A stretch of 64,000 nt of DNA from a virus: positions 1 to 64,000 of the IMG/VR virus record IMGVR_UViG_3300004151_000007. The stretch is one strand, 5' to 3'. The notes beneath the pieces were generated by a model. The model saw only the letters and a program-made list of their open reading frames with translations, was not told the origin of the DNA and ran no database searches. A program made the translations under genes and the position numbers. How positions within the stretch are numbered: the stretch's first letter is position 1; each line of letters starts with the position of its first letter. Positions 57,015 to 64,000 of the stretch are shown piece after piece.

Positions 57015-57019
57015 CGCGC

Positions 57020-57049
57020 ATGGCCATCACGCGCGGGACTGTCCAGTGA
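57020..57049 (+). CDS. Nine-codon leader peptide MAITRGTVQ
   Basis: ATG 57020 sits at the fixed 23-nt position after element K. Its TGA (57047-57049) overlaps the GTG at 57046, giving a GTGA junction. It probably serves to load ribosomes for the long downstream gene, which lacks a Shine-Dalgarno site. Confidence 0.4.
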   Translation: MAITRGTVQ

Positions 57050-60000
57050 TTATCCTTCTCAAGGCTGCCATCCCCGGAGGCGCCTCCTCCGACCTGTTCG
57101 CCACACCTGTCGACGTCACCGGCTATACGACCAAGCGGGGGACCTATGTGGCGCCCCACCGCGGCGTCCGGCACAAACGGCAGGCGTCGGCGGTTGGTCC
57201 GGCACAGGCCTCTCTCTTCGACTCTCCCAAGCCGACCGCAGTGCAGCCGACCCTGTTCGGTGACGCTGCCCCTGCCCCCGCCAGGAAACCGTCCGACGCT
57301 GTCGCTCCGGTCGGCGACGGCTTGCGGAAGCTGGCCGAGTTCATCACCGCGCACGCCGGGAAGGATGCGCTGACGGCGAAGCTGAAGGCCGCCAAGCCGA
57401 TGGAGCGCGCGCGGGCGGTGCAGCTCATGGCGCAGATCGGGGGACTCCACATCCACCAAGTGGAGGCGCTGCTGGGCCTCCGTGCGCCGGCTGATGGCGG
57501 AAGTGATCCCATGCCCGCGCCCGAACCCGCTCCAGACGTTCCGCATGAGGGGGAGGAACTGGAGAACGTAGACGGTCTCCCGGTGGGCGCGCGTCTGTAC
57601 CAGGACGGGCGCGGCCTCGCCGCTGGGAAATGGCGTGTGAAGGACGCCGCTGGCGAGCCGCTGGGCAACTTCCAAGCCACGCGGGAGGCGGCGGTCGCTG
57701 AAGCGCGACAGTGGCACAGCAACCGCCTGCATTCGGCGAAACAGGCGGAGACGTCGGCCCGCCACAAAGCGGACATTCGCGAACGTCTTCTGGCAGGTCA
57801 GGAGTTGAGCGACGCGGACCTCAAACTGCTCAACCTGAATCCGCGAAGCGCCCGCTTCGAATGGTTGTCTCCAGCGGTTCAGGATGTGCTTGGCATTCCG
57901 AAGCACAAGGTCCGGGAGGCCATGGGCAATGCCTTGCATCAAGGCACCACTGACATGGGCCGGAAGGTCTGGTTCGCCAATGCACGCAAGGCCCTGGCCA
58001 ACGCTGCGGCATGGTCGAAGGAGAATGCGGCGCCATCTGCATCCCCCACAAACGAGGGTGCCAGCGCAGAAGCAAAGCCGCTCCAGTGGGGTGTCCCCAC
58101 CGGCACGACCAAGAAGGCACGGAAGGCGGCGAACGCACGGGCGCTGGCGATTCTGAAGGACAAAACCGATGACCAGATGACGGCAGAGGACCGCGCCGTC
58201 CTGGCGCAGTATACCGGCCGCGGTGGCGTCGGCGATTCCTTGAACGAGTTCTACACCGATCCGGCCGTCGCCGGGGCCATGTGGTCGATGCTGACCAACC
58301 TGGGCTTCACCGGCGGGGAGGTCCTGGAGCCGTCCAGCGCCACCGGTGCTTTCCTCCACACCGCCCCGGCCGGGGCGCGCGTGACGGCGGTGGAGATGGA
58401 CCCCATCTCCAGCCGCATCGCCCGCATCCTCCACACCCAGGCCGGTCACGAGGTCCACACCGCGTCCCTGGAGCGGTTTGCAACACAGGATGGCCGGCAA
58501 TACGACGCCGTGATCGGCAACGTGCCGTTTGGCCTGCGCGGATCGGTGGTGAAAGACGACAAGCCGGACTTGGCCACGGCAGAGGCGTATTTCGTGGACA
58601 CCGCTCTCGACAAATGCCGCGATGGCGGGCTGGTCGCGCTGATTGTGCCCACCGGCCTGATGGACTCGCAGAATGGCCGCGCTGTGCGCGAGCGCCTGAT
58701 GCGTAAAGGAGAGTTCCTGGGCGCTCATCGACTCCCGAACACCGCCTTCTCCGCCGCACACACGGCAGTCACCAGCGACATCGTGATCTTCCGGAAGCGT
58801 CCACAGGATGTGGCCGGCGCGCTTTCCACCCTGACGCAGGACCAACTTCAAGCGCTGGGCGTGTGGGACGCTGACATGCTGGGCGGCACGTACTTCAGCG
58901 ATGGCCGCGGCGCTGGCCACGTCATGGGCCGCCTGGAGGAAGGGTGGCGGGCCAAGGCCGGCATCGGTCAGGACATCACCGTCAGCGGCTCAATGGAGGG
59001 GGTGCCGGAGGCGCTGGCCGCGTGGCGGCCGGAGGACATGGGCGGCACGTCGCCAACTGTAACGCAGATTTTGAAACACCTGGGCGATGACACCGCAGCC
59101 AAGCGGCGCGCGGTCAACGCGGCGCTGAAGAACCCCTACCAGGTCGCCAAGCCGGGTGACGTCAAGGTGGTGAACGGGGAGCGTTACATCCTCCAGGGCG
59201 ACCCGCCGCGCTGGCATCGGACGGAGGAGGAAACTCCCGCAGCGGTCGAAGATGCGCACCGCATCGCGGAACTGCTGGAGGACTTGGCGGACGGCCGGGC
59301 CAAGGACCCGCGGTTCGCCCGCGCCCAACTCGCCGAACTGCTGGACGACTATGTGGCGACGCACGGCGCGCCGCACCGAAACAAGGACCTCCGGCAGTGG
59401 CTTCAGGCACCTATCCTCCTGCGGGAAAAGGGGCGGAGCGACGAAGACCATGCCTATGACGTTGATCGGGCCCGTCGGCGCGTCGCGCGCCTGCTGGGCG
59501 CCGTGCATGACGACGGCACCTATTCCGACCTCGTCACCGGCCGAACCCGCGAGGCTGGCGGAGCCGACCTCGACACCATCGCGACGAAGATCGCGCTGGA
59601 GTCCGGCGGCTTCACGGTAGACCAGCTCGCCGCGGCCTGGGGGCATGGCGACCGGGAGGCTGTGCTCGACCACCTGTTCGCGTCACCAGCCTTTGCTGTG
59701 GATCCGGACGGGCAGACCTGGACGACGATGGATGCTTACCTCTCGGGGGACCTGTGGCAGCGGTACGACGCGGCTAAGGCTGCCCTGGCGCATGAGGGCC
59801 TGTCCGATGCCTACCGTGGGAAGTACCAGCGACAGGTGGCGGCGCTGGAGGAGGCGATTGCGCCGCAGTCGTTGGAGGACGTGGAAATCTCCCTCAACAG
59901 CGGCTTCATCAAGCCGACGGTGTTGACGGCGTGGTTCGCTGCGCGCCGGGCGACTTTCATGGAGAAGCATCCGGGCGCGTCCTGGGCGCCGGGCGCGGTC

Positions 60001-63000
60001 GACGTCAGCTATGATGATGGCCTCTATAGGCTTCGCCCCGATGGTTTCAACCACGACGCGGAGCTGGTGGAGAAGTTCCTGAACCGCGCTGGCGTGCGGA
60101 AGGATGATCGGGATAAGGTCGCGCGGCTGCAAAAGGAGTTCCGCGACTGGCTGCTGGGCTCAGAATGGCGCGACCAAGTCGAGGAGGCGTATAATCGCAC
60201 CTATCGCGGCTTCGTGCCGAAGGCCTACAGCGACGCGCCGATAGCGATTCCCGGCCTGAACCCCGCCCTTGACGTCAACGGCTACCACTTTGCTGGTCTG
60301 CGCTGGGCGCTGGAGGCCGGCAAGGGGATCATCGCCGCCGATGTTGGTCTGGGAAAGACCGGTCGAGGGCTGATGCTGGCGAAGCTGGCGAAGGTCACTG
60401 GGCAGGCGAAGCGCCCGACCTTCGTGGTGCCGAAGTCGGTGCTGGCGAATTGGGTGAAGGAGGCGGAGTTCTGGTTTCCCGGCTCCAAGGTCCTGGTGAT
60501 CGGCGAAACCTACTCGCGCGACAAAGTCGGCAACCTCGTCTCGAAATCAGACAATGAAGAGACACGCCGACGCAAGTATCACGAGTTGCAGCAGAACGAA
60601 TATGATTTCGTGTTCATCTCGCAACCGGCCTGGAATGATCTGGATGTCGACCCGATCACCAAGGGGCAGTATGCGAACGACGATTTCTGGACCAAGCGTG
60701 GCGACAAGCTGGGCAATGCCGGTGACAAGCGGCTGAACCAGATCAGGACAGCGCACGAACAGGCGCTGGCGAAGCGCGAGTTCGGCAAGCGGGAGGGGAC
60801 GGTCTATTTCAACGACCTCGGCATCGACATGCTGCTGATGGACGAGGGGCAGGCATACAAGAACCTCTATGCGGCGCGGAATCGCTTCGGCGAGTCGCCG
60901 AAGTTCCTGGGCGGTTCCGGGTTATCGAACCGGGCGCAGGACACTTATTTCAAGTCGCGCTCGTTGCGGGACGCCAACGGCGGCAAGGGCATCTACATGC
61001 TGACCGCCACCCCGACCAAGAACAGCCCGCTCGAAATCTATTCGATGCTGTCGCACATCGCGCCGGAAGCTTTCGAGCGCATGGGCATCAAAAACAGCGA
61101 GGATTTCCTGGACCGCTTCTGCGAGTTCAAGGAGGACACGATTCTGACCGTCGACGGCCAAGTCGAGGAAGCGTTGGTGACGGCTGGCTTCAAGAACCTC
61201 GGCGAGCTACGGGAGGTGATGCGCCGCTTCATCGACCGGAAGACGGCGGCCGACGTCGGCCTCCAGCTTCCCGCGCGCCAGGACCACCAGCACCTGATCG
61301 ACATGACCTCGGAACAGGAGGCGGTCTATCAGGAACTGCGCCAAGCGGCTGCGGATAAGGCCAGCGGTGACGATACCGGCGATGCCCATATTTTCTCCAT
61401 CATGGACAAGATGGGGAAGGCGTCGCTCGACCTGGAGCTGTTGGGCCCGCAGCACAAGGGCGCGCGCTCGCCGAAGATCGAGGCTGTGGCGGCGAACGTC
61501 GCCAAGCTCTCGACCGATGGCGGGCAGGTGGTGTTCTGCGAAGCTGTCGCCGCGCACGAGAAGATCGCCACGGCCCTGGTGGCGGCGGGCATCCCGCGCG
61601 ACCAGATCGGCATCATCAACGCCAAGGCCGCTTCCACCTCTGCCGCGCGGCAGAGGATTTCCGACGACTTCAACAGTGGCAAACTGAAGGTGGTGATTGG
61701 CAACAAGACGATGGAGGAGGGCGTCAACCTCCAGAAGATGACGACGGACCTTCATCACTGCGATCTGCCCTGGGAGCCTTCGACCCTGCAACAACGCAAC
61801 GGTCGAGGGCTTCGGCAAGGGAACACCCGCGAGGCGGTCCGCATCCACACGTATATGGCCAAAGGGTCGTTCGATGGCTACCGGTACCAGACGATCCTGT
61901 CCAAGAAGGACTGGCAGGACCTGCTGTGGAACGGCGGCGATCGGGTGGAGAACCTGGCGCGCGAGGGGGCGTTTTCCCGCCAGGACATGCTCATCATGCT
62001 TGCGGCGCACCCGGAGGAGGCGCGGGCAAAATACGAGGCGGACAAGGCCGCCGCGGCGGAGCGGAAGACGGCGGAGGAGAGGGGCCGCGCGGTTGACATG
62101 TTCGGTCGCTTCCAAGAGATGACGGCCAGTCTCAAAAAACTGAATGCTTCTGGCGCAAAGGGGAGGGCAGCCGATCGTCTCGCCGTCAAAATGGCCTTGC
62201 TGCGCGAGGCTCTGCGCGATAGCCGCTACTTCAACCACAAGGACCTTCTGGATGGTGGCGAGCCAGCCCTGATCGAGCCGGTGACGAACCACGCCTGGGC
62301 GAAGAACAGAGCTTTCGAGATGGTCGGAGGCTCGGAAGCGCCGGTGAATTGGAGCAGCACCCCGTCGAAGTGGGTGGTCACGAGCGTCGACCTGGAGGAT
62401 GGCAAGCTGCACTGCCGTCAATGGGGGCGGGCGGACGGCCACACCTTGGATATTCCGATCGGGAAAATGAAGTCGGGAGTGACGCCGTTCGGCTATGACG
62501 AGGACGCGGAGGCTGCGGAGATTCAGGTGGCGGCTGAAGCTAAGGCGGTATCCGGCGTCGGCACCGCCACGACACCGGCGGCCCTGAAGCATCTGCCGAA
62601 AGACATGCTGGAGCGAATGGCTCCCACGCTCCAGTTCCAACTCAAGGATGCGATCCGAAATTATCGCGATCATGGGCACAGCGGTCCGTATGGCATGATC
62701 GATGCGGCAGGAAACCCTGTGGCGTACGCCAGTTTCGACGGTCGCAGGATGATTGGGACACACGACCTGATCGTGCCGACGGATGAAGGGCGGAGGCTGG
62801 CGATTGAGGGCTATGTGCGGGCTGCGCTCAAGCGGAAGATTAAAACGCGGTATGCGGAAGGTCGGCGCACCACGTATGGAGGCGCGAAGGCGGTTGGGAT
62901 CGAGCCGGCATATCCAGGCTTCGAATATGGAGCCGATCGAGGGAATCCGTGGGCGTCGATCATGCACAACCTGTTCGACCCGTCGGCGCGAGCCGAAGCG

Positions 63001-63381
63001 GACCAGGAAGTGCATCGCCGGGCGCTGGCCAACATCGAGGACTCGCCGACCTTCCACGACGCCGTACGGTCAGCGCTGCCAACCCTTGACCTGTCGCGCC
63101 CCGCCAATGGCGCTCTGGAGGACAAGGCGTGGCCGGAGGAAACAGCGCGGGCCCTTGCGCGCAAGGCCAAGGCGCTAGGCGTTCTGGATCATCCCATTAA
63201 GGAGGTGGTGCCGCTGTCCAGCTTCAACGACGATAAGGTGCATCCGGAGGTGTTCCGGGTGGCCAAGCGCGGGAACGCCTACCGCACCACGGATAGCGGG
63301 GTTTCTGTGCGCGACTTCCTGTTGAACGCGATGCGCACCGATGAGGCGGCTGCCGCTCTGCATGAGGAGCTGTCGAAATGA
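57046..63381 (+). CDS. DarB-like polyvalent protein: DNA methyltransferase plus SNF2 helicase
   Basis: 2111 residues from GTG 57046 (an in-frame GTG at 57001 lies inside the late element). Near the start VTGYTTKRGTYVAPHRGVRH is a module typical of phage-delivered proteins. An AdoMet methyltransferase at ~380-570 has VLEPSSATGAFLHTAPAGAR and VIGNVPFGLRG (NPPF-like). A SNF2-type helicase at ~1080-1640 has GIIAADVGLGKTGRGLMLAK (Walker A), DMLLMDEGQAYKN (DEAH-like), MLTATPTKNSPLE and LQQRNGRGLRQGN (motif VI). This order is that of P1 DarB-like antirestriction proteins packaged in the head. Confidence 0.88.
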   Translation: MIILLKAAIPGGASSDLFATPVDVTGYTTKRGTYVAPHRGVRHKRQASAVGPAQASLFDSPKPTAVQPTLFGDAAPAPARKPSDAVAPVGDGLRKLAEFITAHAGKDALTAKLKAAKPMERARAVQLMAQIGGLHIHQVEALLGLRAPADGGSDPMPAPEPAPDVPHEGEELENVDGLPVGARLYQDGRGLAAGKWRVKDAAGEPLGNFQATREAAVAEARQWHSNRLHSAKQAETSARHKADIRERLLAGQELSDADLKLLNLNPRSARFEWLSPAVQDVLGIPKHKVREAMGNALHQGTTDMGRKVWFANARKALANAAAWSKENAAPSASPTNEGASAEAKPLQWGVPTGTTKKARKAANARALAILKDKTDDQMTAEDRAVLAQYTGRGGVGDSLNEFYTDPAVAGAMWSMLTNLGFTGGEVLEPSSATGAFLHTAPAGARVTAVEMDPISSRIARILHTQAGHEVHTASLERFATQDGRQYDAVIGNVPFGLRGSVVKDDKPDLATAEAYFVDTALDKCRDGGLVALIVPTGLMDSQNGRAVRERLMRKGEFLGAHRLPNTAFSAAHTAVTSDIVIFRKRPQDVAGALSTLTQDQLQALGVWDADMLGGTYFSDGRGAGHVMGRLEEGWRAKAGIGQDITVSGSMEGVPEALAAWRPEDMGGTSPTVTQILKHLGDDTAAKRRAVNAALKNPYQVAKPGDVKVVNGERYILQGDPPRWHRTEEETPAAVEDAHRIAELLEDLADGRAKDPRFARAQLAELLDDYVATHGAPHRNKDLRQWLQAPILLREKGRSDEDHAYDVDRARRRVARLLGAVHDDGTYSDLVTGRTREAGGADLDTIATKIALESGGFTVDQLAAAWGHGDREAVLDHLFASPAFAVDPDGQTWTTMDAYLSGDLWQRYDAAKAALAHEGLSDAYRGKYQRQVAALEEAIAPQSLEDVEISLNSGFIKPTVLTAWFAARRATFMEKHPGASWAPGAVDVSYDDGLYRLRPDGFNHDAELVEKFLNRAGVRKDDRDKVARLQKEFRDWLLGSEWRDQVEEAYNRTYRGFVPKAYSDAPIAIPGLNPALDVNGYHFAGLRWALEAGKGIIAADVGLGKTGRGLMLAKLAKVTGQAKRPTFVVPKSVLANWVKEAEFWFPGSKVLVIGETYSRDKVGNLVSKSDNEETRRRKYHELQQNEYDFVFISQPAWNDLDVDPITKGQYANDDFWTKRGDKLGNAGDKRLNQIRTAHEQALAKREFGKREGTVYFNDLGIDMLLMDEGQAYKNLYAARNRFGESPKFLGGSGLSNRAQDTYFKSRSLRDANGGKGIYMLTATPTKNSPLEIYSMLSHIAPEAFERMGIKNSEDFLDRFCEFKEDTILTVDGQVEEALVTAGFKNLGELREVMRRFIDRKTAADVGLQLPARQDHQHLIDMTSEQEAVYQELRQAAADKASGDDTGDAHIFSIMDKMGKASLDLELLGPQHKGARSPKIEAVAANVAKLSTDGGQVVFCEAVAAHEKIATALVAAGIPRDQIGIINAKAASTSAARQRISDDFNSGKLKVVIGNKTMEEGVNLQKMTTDLHHCDLPWEPSTLQQRNGRGLRQGNTREAVRIHTYMAKGSFDGYRYQTILSKKDWQDLLWNGGDRVENLAREGAFSRQDMLIMLAAHPEEARAKYEADKAAAAERKTAEERGRAVDMFGRFQEMTASLKKLNASGAKGRAADRLAVKMALLREALRDSRYFNHKDLLDGGEPALIEPVTNHAWAKNRAFEMVGGSEAPVNWSSTPSKWVVTSVDLEDGKLHCRQWGRADGHTLDIPIGKMKSGVTPFGYDEDAEAAEIQVAAEAKAVSGVGTATTPAALKHLPKDMLERMAPTLQFQLKDAIRNYRDHGHSGPYGMIDAAGNPVAYASFDGRRMIGTHDLIVPTDEGRRLAIEGYVRAALKRKIKTRYAEGRRTTYGGAKAVGIEPAYPGFEYGADRGNPWASIMHNLFDPSARAEADQEVHRRALANIEDSPTFHDAVRSALPTLDLSRPANGALEDKAWPEETARALARKAKALGVLDHPIKEVVPLSSFNDDKVHPEVFRVAKRGNAYRTTDSGVSVRDFLLNAMRTDEAAAALHEELSK

Positions 63382-63716
63382 GCCAGACACTGATGATGGA
63401 TGTCCACGCAGCGCTGCGGAACGTGCTCTCCCAACTCCAGATCGAGCCGCAACGGTACAAGCTGTTCGGGGTCTACTGGTGGCCGGTCAAGGCGCTCCTA
63501 AAGCGTGCCGGGTATGGCCCGGACCAGCTTGGCATGCTGGGCAACTATCAGGATCCGGAAACGGCGGCCATGGTGCCGCCGGCGGGGTTGGAGGAGACCT
63601 TGCGTGCGGCGTTTCTGGAATATCAGGCGAACGCGCGTTTTCCCCACCCGGACAGGCGGGTGGAGAATCCCGACGGGGAATTGGTGTCGATCATCGACCC
63701 TGACGCGGGGGCCTAA
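63378..63716 (+). CDS. Hypothetical protein after the DarB-like gene
   Basis: 112 residues (ATGA overlap). MDVHAALRNVLSQLQIEPQR then YKLFGVYWWPVKALLKRAGY is a helical start; an acidic C-terminus (RRVENPDGELVSIIDPDAGA) follows. Not recognised. Coupling to the antirestriction gene suggests a partner or chaperone for it. Confidence 0.55.
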   Translation: MSQTLMMDVHAALRNVLSQLQIEPQRYKLFGVYWWPVKALLKRAGYGPDQLGMLGNYQDPETAAMVPPAGLEETLRAAFLEYQANARFPHPDRRVENPDGELVSIIDPDAGA

Positions 63717-64000
63717 CGTCGAGGAAGGGCGCGCCACCCGCACCAGCCGTGCGCCCATGACAGGGCCTGATCAGGCGTGACGTCCCGACGGGTCCACAGG
63801 TCCTCGATCATCTGCCGCTCGATCGCGATGGCGGTTTTGTTGTCCGCCGGCGGCCGGTCCAGCTCGGCCAAGCGCGATTCCTTCGTGAATCCTCGATCCC
63901 GCTCAACTGCATACCCATAGGCGGACTGAGCGTAATAGGAGCATGGCATCGGCGGGTAGAGCGTCTGCGCCGCAGCAGTTCCGGCCATGAACATGGCGAC
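63713..64000 (-). CDS. Exported small protein (partial at window edge)
   Basis: At least 93 residues on the minus strand; the frame stays open to the window edge, so the start probably lies outside. VAMFMAGTAAAQTLYPP looks like the end of a signal peptide cleaved near AAAQ. The mature part has DRGFTKESRLAELDRPPADN and IAIERQMIEDLWTRRD. It is convergent with the preceding gene (4-bp overlap). Its strand and secretion signal suggest a cargo gene expressed in the lysogen. Confidence 0.5.
   Translation of the reverse strand, partial: VAMFMAGTAAAQTLYPPMPCSYYAQSAYGYAVERDRGFTKESRLAELDRPPADNKTAIAIERQMIEDLWTRRDVTPDQALSWAHGWCGWRALPRR

Noticed and set aside
61207-63057. Long minus-strand ORF (616 codons) opposite the DarB-like gene; similar long ones at 56425-58920 and 49439-51175
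   Set aside because: These are antisense shadows of GC-rich genes; their translations are Arg/His/Pro-rich without domain motifs, while the plus strand encodes clear families.
1-64000. tRNA, rRNA and insertion sequences
   Set aside because: No transposase-like ORF or terminal inverted repeats, and no tRNA-like cloverleaf with CCA end, was recognised by eye; a tRNA scan would settle the latter.

Overview
This window reads as most of a temperate, contractile-tailed phage genome that also carries a plasmid replicon, i.e. a phage-plasmid. High GC, frequent GTG starts, a DUF2303 protein, an MmcB-like nuclease and an RPA-type (PF10134) replication initiator suggest a GC-rich alphaproteobacterial host, perhaps Rhodospirillales such as Azospirillum. 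The host is inferred from gene style only. No chromosomal gene is visible. Major capsid, sheath and tube genes are missing; if the element is circular they should lie between the right edge (just after the antirestriction gene) and the left edge (just before the tape measure).

Layout. 1-17.8 kb: tail chaperone end, tape measure with a lytic-transglycosylase domain, baseplate hub, spike, gp53/gp25/J/I-type baseplate proteins, DUF4815 tail protein and its partner, tail fibres, a fibre accessory protein and a small membrane coiled-coil protein. 17.9-23.1 kb: plasmid block with parA and a ribbon-helix-helix partner (minus strand), repA flanked by iterons, an AT-rich origin and a CI-like repressor (minus). 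23.1-34.1 kb: early operon with a small regulator, RusA-like resolvase, PAPS-reductase-like protein, Mrr_N-methyltransferase fusion, MmcB-like nuclease, replisome organiser with an internal GGGAA repeat, and DUF5131, DUF1643 and DUF4326 proteins. 34.1-44.0 kb: many short genes, an XRE regulator, a C5-methyltransferase with a second long gene read in another frame, and an MT-A70 methyltransferase. 44-47.4 kb: tyrosine recombinase, membrane protein, endolysin and holin. 47.4-64 kb: zinc proteins, metallopeptidase, terminases, portal, a zeta-like kinase, head morphogenesis protein, InPase-domain protein and a 2111-residue DarB-like methyltransferase-helicase.

Four families of dispersed intergenic sequence tie the element together. 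(1) An 18-bp element near GGTCGTGACGGCACACTG stands before eleven late genes or gene groups, often just after a terminator. In four cases the first ATG is exactly 23 nt from its first base; in most others a hairpin begins where it ends. It looks like a phage late promoter. (2) Five clusters of TAGG repeats (AGCTAGGTAGGTAGGT) occur at the parA promoter and four distant sites, resembling the scattered centromeres of phage-plasmid N15. (3) Paired TAGGA/TCCTA half-sites near the repressor, the 35.4-kb promoter region and the 47.3-kb promoter region look like scattered repressor operators, as in P1. (4) Two 34-bp dyads built like loxP (13-8-13) lie at 34.7 and 43.9 kb, the second next to a catalytic-domain-only tyrosine recombinase.

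In this reading repA/iterons and parA/RHH maintain the prophage as a plasmid, the repressor silences lytic genes, the early operon replicates and modifies DNA, and the 18-bp element switches on the head, tail and lysis genes. The DarB-like and InPase proteins next to the head genes probably protect incoming DNA.
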